From Serilophus lunatus (taxonomy: Eukaryota > Chordata > Aves > Passeriformes > Eurylaimidae), in contig VXBA01003135.1 in the NCBI GenBank assembly GCA_013399895.1, positions 1,133,553 through 1,197,552 of the forward strand: a stretch of 64,000 nucleotides of DNA, read 5' to 3'. Within the stretch, counting starts at the first letter, position 1. The number at the start of each line of letters is the position of its first letter. Made by a program: the position numbers and the translations under genes. A model generated the notes under the pieces. It ran no database searches, was not told the origin of the DNA, and worked only from the letters and a program-made list of their open reading frames with translations. Below, one piece after another: positions 27,600 to 40,000 of the stretch.

Positions 27600-28400
27600 A
27601 TAATCTGCAAGAAACAAAAATGAGATGGCTGCTGCTAATTTGCCTGGGTCTCAGGCAGATAAACAGTAAATATGCAACAACTAAAGTTGCTGTGATTTTG
27701 CTCACTTTAACACTTACTGGCAAAGTGTTCCCTTGTCTCTTTTCTCCTGAGCACTCGTTGGCAATTCCAAACCTTTGCTCTCCCAGCGTTGGAGCTGCAA
27801 ACTCCACCACAGAAACTGCAGCACGTGCTGAGCCTTGGGTCCAGTGTTTCACATTCACACCAGTCAGTCCCTCTGGTGTGGGGAAGGATCCCAGCTCACT
27901 GGCCACAAGCATCTGAAGCAGTATGGAACGGTAAGGAATTTCCTTTTCCTCAGGCGAAAGTGCCTGCTGAGGCTCTGCTCCAGCTATTGGACACAGTCCT
28001 GGGTTCTCAAATTTAGTCCAGAAAATTGGCAAAGAACATGTTGACTTTCCTTACTCTTTTTCCAAAGTCTCCAGCTTTTCTAAGATCTTACCAGTCAACT
28101 TCAGTTTGGAAATCTACGGTTCCACCAGTTTTCCCTGTGGGCTGACAAACACCCTGTGGGCTGGAGAAAGTGAGCAGCCCCACCCTTCCCCTGCTCCTAC
28201 TCTGATCCCTAAGTTTACAAGGATAACATGGGAAGGTTTAACAGGGTGTATCCATGTGCCCACCACAGACATCAGTCCTGAGAACCACAGCAACTGTCAC
28301 CCTTTCTGGCCCTGGCCTTCAAGAGCCCTGCTAAACCTTAGATCAAGAGACTTGGGATCTAGCCTCTGTTTTAGGAAGAAAGAAACATGGTGTACTCCGT
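27600..28400. other. GC-richer block with the longest chance open frame
   Basis: An 800-bp patch clearly GC-richer than its surroundings. On the minus strand 27583-28032 is open for 149 codons, and on the plus strand 27620-27916 is open for 98 codons beginning with a hydrophobic stretch that superficially resembles a signal peptide. The two overlap antisense, neither shows a known domain, and each is followed by other overlapping frames. CCCTGTGGGCTG occurs twice (28133-28144 and 28152-28163). A decayed ERV or LTR segment is possible but I recognise no diagnostic motif. Confidence 0.4.
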
Positions 28401-31255
28401 GCTAGAGAATTAACAAAGCTACAGTCCTCTGCTAATTGGATGAATAACTGCCACAAATTTAATTTTTTTTCTTCCAAAGGGCGAATTTCATCATGAATGA
28501 GAAGTGACCATCTGTATTTGCTCAGAGATCTTTCCCCAACTTCATTCTAACCAACAGACAACATAGATAAAATCTAGTAAAAAAAAAATTTTCTTTTTCA
28601 AATTAATTTTTAGCACTTTTCTACATTCATGAAAAAGAAAATCACATCTATTTATGATTTTCTTCTTGCTACATAAGTAAAAATCTCTCCTCCCATTTAT
28701 CTACATCCCCTGTAATTGTGAGTTTTAACAAGAGGGCAACTCCACTTATAATTCAGACATTTCCAGATAAAATGAGCAGCAAATCAGTTCTTCCTACAGT
28801 GCACATTGAATTGTGCTATTATTCTACACACAGCAGGTGCCAATTTTTACAAAATCATGAAGTGTCACAATTATAAGCAGAATTACTTGTTAAAATTTAA
28901 GAAGCAGATAAATAGCAAACAGGAATGTTGATTACCCAACAAATGTCAAAAAAGAAAAAAAAAAGGAAAATGTCTGTATCTGATTAAACCAGTACATTAT
29001 TTTTTGTTCTATTGGGCAAGATATATTTCTTCAAAATTTAATACTTGGTTTAGAATATTTTATAGGTAATTAATTTATGTGTTTCTTAGGTTACACACAT
29101 AAGCATTTTTCCTCTGGAACATTTACATATACTATCATTAACTATCATGTTATTTAAAAAGAGATATTGCATCCAATACACCGCTTGGTAGCTGTGTTTA
29201 GAGAAACCTGAAAGGGGAGTGAAGGGGCTGTGTCTGAAAAGTGATTCTGCCACGCTTTTCTGTCTACTTGGTTCTCATCCCTGCCTTTCGGTCATAAGGC
29301 ATTTTCCCCACAGACAGCCCCAATTCCAGAACAATCTGTATGGTGCAAAACTGACACAGCCTTCTGAAAACATTGAGAACAAGGCAGGTATGCCTGAGGT
29401 AAAAACCTTGCTCCTGCTTCTTGTCTACTGTAACCACTGCTCATATCATGAAGCTGCAAACTACTTCCTGAGATGCAAGGGAATGAGCGGGAAGACAGAA
29501 GTGGAATTTTTTCCCTTTCTTTTTAGCAACATTAGTAAGTCATGCCTCCACTATTGTTATTCCTTCACCACCTACTGGAAATGAATCAGCACAAATTGAT
29601 ATAATATCACCAGAAACATCCCATCTCGTACCTATCCTGTGACAATTACCATAATCTTCATCCTCCATTCCTGCCTCCTCTTCCAGATTTCCCAGCCTGG
29701 CAATAAAATCTCAGTCCCTGTGCAGACAGCTGAATTTACCAGTCTCACATATCCATCTTAGGTACATGATATTATGCAAACACATTGATATTGCCTCTGA
29801 AGTCTCCAACTCTATAGTGCCCAAGTCATTACAGTACCTCACTCCCTGATCTTGTTGCCTTTGCCTGCAGTCACCTTCTACAGCCAGGTCCATCAGATCC
29901 CCTTTTCACCATTTGTTTGCCCCACTACTCCCACTAAAAAGACAAAACATGTTTCTCCATGTATTTCCAGTCCATGAAGTCAGGACCCTCCCGTTCTGTC
30001 AATTCAATTTTATGAGATGCTGGTTTCTACCTGAAAATTTTAACCTCAAATTCCTCTGCATTATGTACCACTAAGCTTTATTCTCCTTTTACTATTTATA
30101 GGTGGTGTCAATGCAGTATAATTCCCTGTTTCCAAAATAATGCATTTCCTTCATATTAACTAAAACATCAGTGGCTACAAAAGAACACTGCTGCAAAAAA
30201 TTATACTGAATGTAACACACAAACTCATCCTCATCAACGATTCTGTTTTGTGAAGCCACTGTATGCGCCAGAAACTGGTAACATACTGCTTGGACAATTA
30301 CCAAGGCTAAGTCATGTAAAGGTCATTTTGCTACAATTTATCAGTTTAAAGCAGGAGGTGGCAGAGTGTCACAAAATCTCACATGTGAAATGACATTTGA
30401 CTCAATGACATTTTTTCTTTGACAAAGGAAACTTATACATATCTATGTATAACATATATATCTGTATAAGGGCTCCAGATGGTGAAATGGGCAAAAGAAG
30501 AAAGAACTCAAATCCTCTATGGAATGTTAACCATCCTTTCTGAATGGAAACATTGTGATATGTACTAGAATATATCTCAAGCTAAATTGAAGCCAAATAC
30601 AAGATTCACGGATACAGAAAAAAAAAAACAAAAAACAAAAACAAAAAAAAAAAACATAGGGGAGCAGATACACGGCTCCCCCTCCTGCCTTTGCCACTGG
30701 CTGGCTGGTGCTTCCAGAGAACTCTGGAAGAGCTGCCCTTTGGATACGCTTTCCCCCAGTGCTTAGTTACAGACTGTGGTGCCCACTGAGGAAGGCTTCT
30801 TGCCAACCTCTACAAGAAAGAAACTGTTTTAACTCTCCAACTCCAAAGGACAAACACCATCAGAGCTAAACCAGCTGAGGTTAAAAAAGTTTTTTTCAAA
30901 TACCAGTTTAGGTCACTTCTGTGCAGTCAGGTTGAAAAGTTCTGTAAGATTCAAGAATAGGAGACACTAAGTAAATATAACAACATTTTAAATGCTGACC
31001 ATGCATTTAACACACATAAACCACCTAAAGCTACACTTCCCAGTATAGGTGTGTGTTAGCCAGTTCCCTTTTGACCCAGAAATCAGATCCCTGATGTTGG
31101 ATAAGGAACACTCATCACAAAACTGCCCTGCTTAGTGCCTGTAAATTGATGATGGAGCACTGCAGCCCCCCATTTGAACGGTGAGATAAGCAGTACATGG
31201 TCCATCGAGTATTCCCAATACATTCCCTCTCAGCTGCCTCCCCTTTAACACTGAG
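28401..31255. other. Noncoding sequence, no gene recognised
   Basis: AT-rich, with an A/C-rich low-complexity tract at 30618-30655. The segment just left of the LTR (about 31020-31255) is more GC-balanced and could be decayed internal retroviral sequence, but no motif supports this. Confidence 0.5.
30618..30655 (+). repeat. A-rich low-complexity tract with interspersed C
   Basis: Thirty-eight bases composed of A runs broken by single C residues. The reverse strand would read as poly-T. No SINE body is visible to the left. Confidence 0.8.
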
Positions 31256-31480
31256 ATTGGGGTGGATGGCCCCAGGTGGCACCAAGCACCCACCCAGCTC
31301 TTCAGTCAGTGCCACTTCCCTTCCATGGTGCAGGAAAGAGAGGGGGAAAAACTGAACGAGAAAACTGAGAAGCTGAAACAAAGACAAGGAAATTACTCAC
31401 TAGTTGCTGTCACAGCCTAAACACACTCACCTTGCAGAATCTGACTTCATTTTTTGCCAATTAATAGAAATTATCCCTAC
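31256..31480 (-). mobile_element. Avian ERVL-type LTR 3' fragment, minus strand
   Basis: Read in antisense from the left, it has a GGGGTGGATGGCCCCAGGTG terminus, an AGCACCCACCCAGCTC block (31285-31300), a run near 31330-31385 with AAAGAGAGGGGGAAAAACTG and GAAGCTGAAACAAAGACAAG, then GGAAATTACTCACTAGTTGC (31389-31408) and CTGTCACAGCCTAAACACAC. This succession is characteristic of the 3' half of ERVL-type LTRs in birds. Similarity fades after about 31480, so the 5' part is lost or unrecognisable. The 90-codon minus-strand frame at 31115-31387 runs through the LTR and is not a gene. Confidence 0.7.
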
Positions 31481-32578
31481 CTCTCCATATCACGACAGGT
31501 TACATTCAGTCCCCAAGTGTATAGTTTAATCTCTCACATACATATGCCAGTAGTATACAGTTTATATTTTTCTTGAAAAGCAAAGAAAAAAACAGCTTTC
31601 CACTGTTCCACAGTAATATCAACTTTTCTGGGTAACTGTGGGGTTGTTTTGTTCATCTACTTGTAGCCTGACAGGAATGAGAGAAGCAAGTGTCTTCAAG
31701 AGAAGCAATTTTAGTAATAAAGATTACTCATATCATTATAGACAGTTCATAATGAATACACAAAGGAAGAGAATCTGACAGAACTAGTGAACACACTCCT
31801 GAAAACTGGAAAGAGAGTGGAGAAAGAAGGCTTCTGGTCTGCTAGAGCTTAAACCTTAATTAGGCAATTATAACTATTAAACATTGCCAAAGCTCCAGGC
31901 CTAGTTGAATTACAACTGAGAAATCAGTAGAAAAATGGTGAGGGAAAAAGGAAAGCCCTTGGCAGGATTTGTGATAACTCACTAAGGAAGGGAGTATATG
32001 AGAACTAGAGTAGCAGTTAATATAATTATTTTTACTTTAAAAGGCTCCAAGACCCTAAAAAGCCCAAGCTTCTTATCCTGGACTCAGTTATGCAGAAGAC
32101 AGAAAATTATTAAATGAGATTTAGAAGTGCCTGACTTAGAAGACCAGGACAGCAGACTGAATACACAGGGAAAAAAAAGGTCATGACAGACAACTCTACT
32201 TGAATTCTTTTAATACTTTACTTCCCTAGAGACAATTCCAATGTAACAGACAATTTATCTGGAATTCTGAAAAGCATTTGATACTGCAGCACAAAGGAGA
32301 TTGATTTGAAAAGGTGGTGAAAGTGTTTCCAAAGAACTGACGAAACAAATTCCAACAGATTCCAAGACATATCAGCAAGGAACAGTCCAGCTGCTGAGTG
32401 CACAGAAGAGAACTGGAGCTTTCAGCTTTAGATGATTTTCTAGAGTTGTGACCTTGGCAGTGTCATGTTCAAAATTGTTCCATTTGCTTATGGCACACAA
32501 TTTCTAAGGCAACAAAAACAGAGGGAAAAGGGCGAGCGATTTCAGAGCCACTGAATAATTTAGGTTTAGAGGCTTATC

Positions 32579-32596
32579 CATGGCACACGTGCCATG
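32579..32596. repeat. 18-bp palindrome containing CACGTG
   Basis: CATGGCAC - AC - GTGCCATG, with perfect 8-bp arms. The centre contains the E-box CACGTG, a bHLH consensus site (USF/MYC type). Function is not implied by sequence alone. Confidence 0.45.
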
Positions 32597-33529
32597 AGGA
32601 CGCACCTTAATTCCATAGTACTGGAAAGTGACCACAGAGAACACACCTAAGTGGGAAAAATTGGAATATGTCATGCTTAACACAAAAGATTTAATTAATT
32701 GAAGAGAAAAAAGTTGTGGGGTATTTATCATGAAAAGCATATAGAGAAGAAAAATAAATTATTCTAGAAGTGCACAATCGTTTAAGAGAATCAGCGTTGT
32801 GCTGGCCAGGAAAGTTACTGAGCAGTTTTGCTGTTCCAATAGTAGCTCATAAATCTCTAAAAATAAGATACAATTTTCATACTCAAGAATGTTGTATTTT
32901 TTAGGCCTCAAAGACTTATGAATTCTGTCCAGAAAGGAGTCAACCTGTCAACTCAATGTTGTAATCTTCATACTTTAACTTCTATGCTTTAGATGAATAT
33001 TATAATTATTAAATTCCATGCTGTTGAATTCTGATTTTTTAAAAGGTCTAATATTGGGTTTGATTCTATACTAAGCTATAATTTTTGGGAAAGAATTTCA
33101 GTTTCTTCCACATTGTACATGGAGATATAAGAAGAGAGGGAAATGAGAGAGAGAAAATAATAGATTCTGATGTTTGGCACCGTATCTTAGAGGAAATTAA
33201 AGAGTTACAGAGAAGATAATTTCTTAGGATTACTGAAGATAAAGCAAAAATTTGATGTAAAAACTGCTTATGACTGGAACTAATATTGTCATGGATAGAG
33301 TATCCATCCTTTAAATAGATCCAGCTTGAAAATAAATGAGGAACAGTAGATTAAGATGAAGCTGAGTGTGTGGCTGAAGGAAAAAGGTTGTGTTTGAGGA
33401 TTAAAAAAAATGAAAGTATATAAACTAATCTGTTTCTCTGTGGGACGATGCATGCTTTGATGAATCTACAGTTGTGTCTTGTCCTATAAAGGTATTACTG
33501 CATGTTTCTAATTTTTAAGTGGCCAAGCA

Positions 33530-33579
33530 AAAGTACTACAAGAACTACAAAACTACAAAAGTACTCCAAGTACTACAGG
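33530..33579 (+). repeat. Degenerate 9-10 bp tandem repeat (AAGTACTACA-like)
   Basis: About five imperfect copies of AAGTACTACA/AGAACTACA follow each other without gaps. A short, decayed minisatellite-like tract. Confidence 0.55.
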
Positions 33580-33703
33580 AAACAGCCAGTCAGCTGATCT
33601 GCATGGCCTGACACATAGCCTCTGACTGGGAAAGGAGGAATTCATTACCTCCTAGTAAAAGGCTTCATTCAAAACACTTTAGGGGAGATTTTGGACTACT
33701 GGT

Positions 33704-33719
33704 TATGTATGTATGTATG
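33704..33719 (+). repeat. (TATG)4 microsatellite
   Basis: Four perfect TATG units in a row. Confidence 0.8.
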
Positions 33720-34577
33720 AGAGTCTGCTGATTTGACGGGTTTTAAGGTCCTTACCTTCACTAGTAAAACTTGCAATTTTGGCAGAGCTGTTTCCTAATG
33801 ACTTTCAAATATAATGAAAAACATATTTTGACATAAACTGTATTACCAAAGACAAATATATACCAGTTAAGTGAAATTAACCTTCAAGTGATACTTGAAT
33901 AACAGTAAACCACAAGAGTATGTAAGAGATCAGATATATTGTAGTTTAATTATGTTACAATAATTCACCTCATTAATCTCCTAGGAAACAATAACCACAA
34001 CAGTTACATACTGTAATTAACAATCCATATTTCAAACTTAATTTTAAGTTTATATGACTTTGCAATATTATCCAGTGCAATTATATAAAAGACAAACAAA
34101 AGATAGAGCAAATATTATGTTCTCTGGAGAAGACATTGAAAATATCCTCACCTCTTCCACCTGTGACAGAAAGGACCAAGGCCAGCACCACTCTCCCTTT
34201 CTTCTGTCCCAATCACTGGCTCCACTTCATCTGCAAATAATCTCAGGATCTATCAGTTCACATCTCTGCTAGAAGGCCAATATTCTGTGGACAGTCCTGG
34301 TTCTCTCTGCTGTCAACGTTCCTAATTCAAATATCACTCCCTGGGAAGACTACTGGTTTGGGTAACACACTGTAGCCTGACCATGGTGTGATTTCATCTG
34401 CATTTAGATTTTTTTGCCCTTCTGTTGGGCTACAAAACTACTTCTTAAATTACATGCAGAAATAAATCTGTTTCTGTCACTACACTTGCCAAAAGCCTTA
34501 AATTCCCTTACACTTCCTAAGCTATTCACAGTGTGAGAATTGCTATGGCAGGCAGGAAGAGGAGCACAGTGATCTTT

Positions 34578-34645
34578 ACAGATCATGAGATCCCACCATG
34601 ACCAATACAGATCATGAGATCGCACCATGACCCATACAGATCATA
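34578..34645 (+). repeat. 29-bp tandem duplication, about 2.3 copies
   Basis: Unit 1 at 34578-34606 and unit 2 at 34607-34635 differ at only two positions (ATCCCACC versus ATCGCACC, and CCAAT versus CCCAT). A partial third copy, ACAGATCATA, follows at 34636-34645. The near-identity suggests a recent duplication or a minisatellite seed. Confidence 0.85.
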
Positions 34646-36324
34646 TAGAGAACATTCCTCTACACATGAGATGCCACTGCCTTGGGGCAGGATGGGGCAG
34701 TTGGCATTTAGTGTCAGGAATTCTGTGTCCCAGAGATAGGGAAAATGCACAAGGAAATTCGACAGGTATAAAAATATGTACAACAGGAAAACCTGAGGAT
34801 TATTGCTTTGGACAGGGTTTGGCCGGGAATCACAGGTGTAATGGTACACAGAAAAGGAAATGGGTACAAGTGAAGCATGCCCAAACAGCCAGGTAAGCCT
34901 GGCACTTCATCACTGAACTCGTGGCATCAATGCCAGAGTTCTGCACAGTTATAGGAAAAACACTCCCTGCTCTATCACCAGACACTGAAACATCACCTTC
35001 TTGGGGATGTTCTATCTACAAGACTTAGTCCTTTTACTTGATGAGCTCACCATCTAAGTTCATCTCGACTGCAGATACTTTCCATGTGGACTAAGCCAGA
35101 CAGAACTTAGTGTAGAGCTGTAAATCAAAACTCTGCTTTTAAAAATTTATAATAATAGATTATATTCCTCATTCAAATACAATGGCAAATAGGAGGCAAA
35201 GTGTTTTTCTTGATTACTTTTTGATTTTAGCTTTTTAACAGGTATCGTTTTTATTCAATAAAACTATTGTAAGACTGCACTCTGATTACTGAGCTTCTGC
35301 TTTTTGACCTTTTTTCTTTATAGCTCTCCAAGTAGGAAATGAGATATATTTATAAAATCAGGGAGCAATAAGCAAGAAGCTCATATTCTCTTAGGACAGA
35401 AAATAAGAGCACTGAAAAAATCTTGTTTGAAAATATAAGTGTCACACAGAGAATAAAGCTCATTCATTTATAACATTTTTCTATTAAAACAATGTAATAA
35501 CAACTGAAGTTCAAATGATATATGAGTGTCTCCTTGAAGAAGATCTTCTGTACATCTGATAAACCATAAATACTACAGAATGTACCTCAGGCAGAACAAG
35601 CACATCTTTGTGTGAAAAATACACAGAGTGTGTGAGGCTGAGTTATGAAGGTGAACAAACTTAATTTATATAGTTGCCTGGTGGACACCCACAATTTGCA
35701 ATTTAATCATCCACAAGTTATGGTGTGTTCATAATTGTGTTAGATTTTGAAAGAAGACAATGATGGTTATATTAAGCCTAAAAAATAGCCAAACTTTTCA
35801 GGTTTATGATAATTTATAAAGGAAATAGTTACAAACAAGGTGAATTAAAGCATTAGAGCTGCTCTGAACAAAAGCACAGCATATTCCAGGCAGATTCTTG
35901 AATACCTATTTTCATCATTGTCACCTTTTATATCTACAGATTTATAGGCAGAGGAAAACCCTACTACTGTCATTCTGTAAGAGTGGCAAGAATTTTTTTT
36001 TTCTGCCAGTTACTCTTAAGAACACCAAAACTTTTGGAGTGAAAAAAATTGATCAGTCTGAACTTCTGCATAATTAGAGGCACAGTCTTTGTGCCTACAG
36101 ACCCAGATCCTGGCCAAAGTGGATAATACCAGAATCTCTATTTTATATAAAACAGTTAAAAAATCACTGAACTAGATCTAGATAGAGAAGGCTAACTTTG
36201 TATTTTGGTGGCTTAGATGCTTGCCTGAAATAAAGCACAATGATTTTCTAGCTCATTTTTTCAGTAAACAATTTAATTATTTACAAGAAAAATGAAGCAT
36301 TTACTTCTAAAAGGATTGAGAGAG

Positions 36325-36410
36325 ATCATACTATAATAATGCAGACTAGGACACATTTTTGCAAGTAGGAGACCTTGGTTCAAATCTCTGATTTGAATTA
36401 AGCAGAAATT
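36325..36410 (+). mobile_element. Possible MIR/CORE-SINE remnant
   Basis: GCAGACTAGGACACA followed by AGGAGACCTTGGTTCAAATC resembles the tRNA-derived part of MIR-type SINEs. GGTTCAAATC at 36377-36386 is a good Pol III B-box match. There is no tRNA cloverleaf around it, and the rest of the SINE body is not recognisable. Old amniote SINEs are normally this decayed in birds, so the call stays uncertain. Confidence 0.35.
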
Positions 36411-36750
36411 TAAACATGATCCTTCTATTTTATATAGAACAGAAGTAGTGACAGAGGTTACAGGGGGTGTCCTCCTTCACACTATACCTGAGCATTTTAT
36501 GAACAGGACACTTTTCTGTGCTGTGCTCTGGGAGACACTCACTCCCTCAAGTACAGGGAAGGCTTGGACCTCTTGCACATCCCCAGAACTCACAAGTGAG
36601 ATTTCAGTTAAAAGGAACAGCAGCAACAGCCACTTTGAGGATCTAGACTTTAATTTTCTTTGCTTTATGGGAAAAGAATGCTGTCAGACAGAAGTTAAAA
36701 CTTTATCTTTCAGATATTTTGGGCTGAAGAAAGAAGAAAACATTATTTTA

Positions 36751-36768
36751 GATTGGTTTGAACCAATC
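36751..36768. repeat. 18-bp inverted repeat with CCAAT boxes
   Basis: GATTGGTT - TG - AACCAATC has perfect 8-bp arms and places two inverted CCAAT-type cores next to each other. It lies directly left of the CR1 fragment. Confidence 0.45.
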
Positions 36769-36776
36769 CTTTTCCT

Positions 36777-37087
36777 ATGAGGGGTGACCTCTTCACAGTG
36801 TTTCAGTATTTAACAGCCAGAAGAGGGTGGAAGCTCCGTCTTCTCATGGAGAACAGGTACAAGTTGCACCAGGAGAGGTTTCATCTTCCTATAAGAATTC
36901 TTTTGATAATGAGAACAACCAAGCCCAGAGACAATCTCCCTATGGATAAGGTAGAATCCCCATCACTGGAGGTTTTTCAAAACATGGCTAGGAAGGGTAC
37001 TAGATAGGCTCTACTTCCCATAATAGATTGGACCTGATGATCTTTCAAGGTCTTTTCCAACCCGGTTTGTCCTATGGTTCTATGATT
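36777..37087 (+). mobile_element. CR1 LINE, 3'-terminal fragment, plus strand
   Basis: The fragment runs from a GGGGTGACCTCTTCACAGTG segment (36781-36800), through GAGAGGTTTCATCTTCCTAT (36872-36891) and CATCACTGGAGGTTTTTCAA (36961-36980), to GATTGGACCTGATGATCTTT (37026-37045). It then reaches TCTTTTCCAACCCGG and the terminal CTATGGTTCTATGATT repeats that CR1 uses in place of a poly-A tail. Only the last 310 bases remain, the usual outcome of incomplete reverse transcription. No ORF2 reverse-transcriptase frame is left. Confidence 0.93.
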
Positions 37088-40000
37088 TTTCCCTCAGAAA
37101 CTTGTTATTAATAGTAAGGACGACATTCTTTCAGGTGCTGCAATAACACACCAGAATAAGGTAGCTAGCATAACATTCCTGTTAACTTTGAACTCTTCCT
37201 GCTCTATTATCAGATAAAGTTTTAATGAAAATTTTTCCAATTCCTCCACAAAAAAACAATCACATAAGAAGATCTCTAATAAAAAAGAGAAAGATTAATT
37301 GGAGAGCTGCCTTGAGAGACCAAATGTTCCAGATCTGACAGTTTTATAATATAAGTAATTAGGGTAACATCATGAGTTATGTTATCAGAGCCAGCAGCAT
37401 GATCAGCAATTGTTTGTATTTCAGGGTCTATTCATGTGTAGAGTACATAGAAACTAGAGCACCAAAAGCAGATGAAACAGATGTTGATGGAGCAGAGCTG
37501 ACTTCTCAGCTGAATGCTGTTCTCCTCCTGCCAATGCCTTCAATTCACTTATCTTCATTAAAAGAAATTTAATTTTCAGTGAAAAGAAACATGAGTAAAA
37601 TGATGCCTATCAGCACAGCCTGTGCAAGTTAACACAGAAGAGGCTCCTGCAGATGTCAACTTTTGTAAAGTGAAAATTAAAGAGGAACACGGCAGTTAAG
37701 GGGCAGGGAATGAACCCAATGTGCACTAAAATTTTCTCATTTCCATTAGAGAACCTGAGCTGCCTTTCTGCTCCTTTTCTTGAGTGATCCTGGTTCCAGT
37801 GGGGGAATGAACTTGGCTCCCTCTCTTGGCACAAACAAAATAGTTGAAAAGAAAAAAAAACCTAAACACTCAAGACTGAGAAAGCAAGTGCCTCTGAACT
37901 GGTAATCCTGAAGCCATTTGCAAGATTCAACAGCAGGAAGAGAATTACTAAAAGGAAAAAAGAAAGTCAGCTGGAAATGTCCAAGAAGCACGAAAATTTA
38001 TAATAAAGGGGGGAGAGTGCATGGTGACAGATGATCGGTGGGACAGCATGGAAATCTCCACCCAGTGTGAGGAACCACAGAAGATGGGGGTTGTATCCCA
38101 TGAGGACTGAGAGATGGGAGCATTAAAACAGGACAAGTGTGTAAAGGGGAACAGATGCTTTCAGGAATTGATTATAGAAGTGTTTAGAAATTTGTAGATA
38201 CGTTTTTATATTTCACAAATGTCAACTGTTGTGGCTTATCTGCAGGGTGGCTGATTCCTCCTGAATGTCTAATTCACTGATTGCCAATTAATTACATGCC
38301 ATTAAAGAAATCAATAAACTGCTTTGATCATGATTTAAGAATACAAATTGAAGTTTTCCTCTGTGACAGTTGTTTATTCATCAAATCATCTACTTATTTC
38401 TCATTTCTGTACCTGTTTGACTCTACAATTGGTATCAAATATTTAAAGAAATTATCTTCAGTTGAAATGAAGCCTGTTTTGTAATCAAGTCTGGTTTTGG
38501 CTTTGTCAAATGAGAACTTGCCAAATGTCATCAGAAGGATCACAGACAGAGTAAAACATGGGATGCTTATCAAAACAAAAATTATAAATATTGCACATAT
38601 TCCATTACATAAAATAAATGTGAAATATCTGATCCTAGATGGCATGAAAAATTCTAGTAGTGCATGCAGTGCTTCCCTAAAGCAAGAGTAAACACACTAT
38701 CACAGCTAAAAATACCACACCACAAGAATTAACACAGGATGGAATGTCCTCTGCCCAAANTGGTATTTCCACAGAGACACTAAGAAAGAAAAAGATCACT
38801 ATTCACTCTCCAGCTGCCCAGTCAGTACAGTGGGAATTAAGAAGCTGAACTTTCACTTTGCCATAGATTTCTAAGTTTCTCAAATACCTGCTTTTACTCT
38901 TGGTGTGCCATTGGATTGAGGGATTTTTATCAGCATACACTTCTTGAATATAAGAATCTAGGGCAAGATTGTTGTTTAAATGAGAACATTCCCAAACTTC
39001 TTGAAAATTATGCTTAATATTTGATTCTTTTATTGCTGTGCTATACAACAGTGGTAAGAAATGGCCTTTTTAAAACCTACTCCTTCAATAGAAGCACAGT
39101 TTTCACATGGAGAAAAGAAGTGTAAAATGATACAGCTTTGTAATTTACAGTAACTTGTGACACGTTTCTGCACTTTGATCTATGTCAAGTGTAGAGATCG
39201 ATTTTGACATCTACTAAAGCCATAGAAGTGGAAATCCATGTGGATAATATTTTTTTATATATAGGTATACAAATTTTCTTATCAAAATACTGTAAAATGA
39301 GGTTTGGTTCGAGAGAAACACATCCTAAACAGGTGCTTCAATCCTTCCATTACAGATGGAAAAAATACCAAGGTAATGAGCATCACAACACAAATATGGC
39401 CTTGTTTTAAAGTTGAACTTAAGGTTCAAAATAATTTAAACAAAGAAAAGTAAATAATGTAGCAAAGATTCATCTCAAAGGAATACTACTGTAACCACTG
39501 AATAGATACAAGCACCAATTTTTATTGGTATGCAAAGGAGTCAGATCTGTTTTGCTTCCAGAGCAGCCCAAAGGACAAAAAGTCAAGGAAGCAGTACACA
39601 TTATAATGTATCACAAACAAAAATTCTCTGTTTGTTTCAGTGAACATCTTTACTCTGGAGGCACAGAGTGAAGGGCTTCTTGCTGAGAATAAAAAACTCT
39701 GTTTAATTTCTATTTCTACTGATGCATTGTGCCTTCCGAGCTCATTCAGTTGAAAAACTACAAAGGTTTCAGTTTACAGAAGTTTTGTCAAAATGATTAC
39801 AGAAGTTGTCATGAAACAATTTCTAAAACAAACTGTGTTATTTTCCTTTTATGGCCCCCTTGACATTTTTAGTTCTTTAGTAGTGGCATACGTTTCTATT
39901 TTCACGAGAGTGGCAATGTTTTCTCTGATAAATAGGAAGAGTTAGAAAAAGTTCCAGGCATCTGTGAGTGTATTGAAAAGCCAACATCGTTAACTACTTT

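Larger units (their letters stand above)
31481..36324. other. AT-rich noncoding sequence
   Basis: No gene recognised. Contains the palindrome at 32579-32596, a degenerate 9-10 bp repeat at 33530-33579, a short TATG microsatellite at 33704-33719 and a 29-bp tandem repeat at 34578-34645. Confidence 0.55.

Noticed and set aside
27620..27916. 98-codon plus-strand frame starting with a hydrophobic, signal-peptide-like segment
   Set aside because: Overlaps the antisense 149-codon frame, has no domain, no cysteine pattern and no promoter or splice support.
27583..28032. 149-codon minus-strand open frame, the longest in the window
   Set aside because: No recognisable domain. It lies in a GC-richer patch with overlapping frames on the other strand, and its length is compatible with chance.
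31115..31387. 90-codon minus-strand frame as a small gene
   Set aside because: About half of it overlaps the ERVL-type LTR fragment and the remainder has no recognisable domain.
36377..36386. tRNA gene suggested by a B-box match
   Set aside because: No A box at the right distance and no cloverleaf; a SINE trace explains it better.
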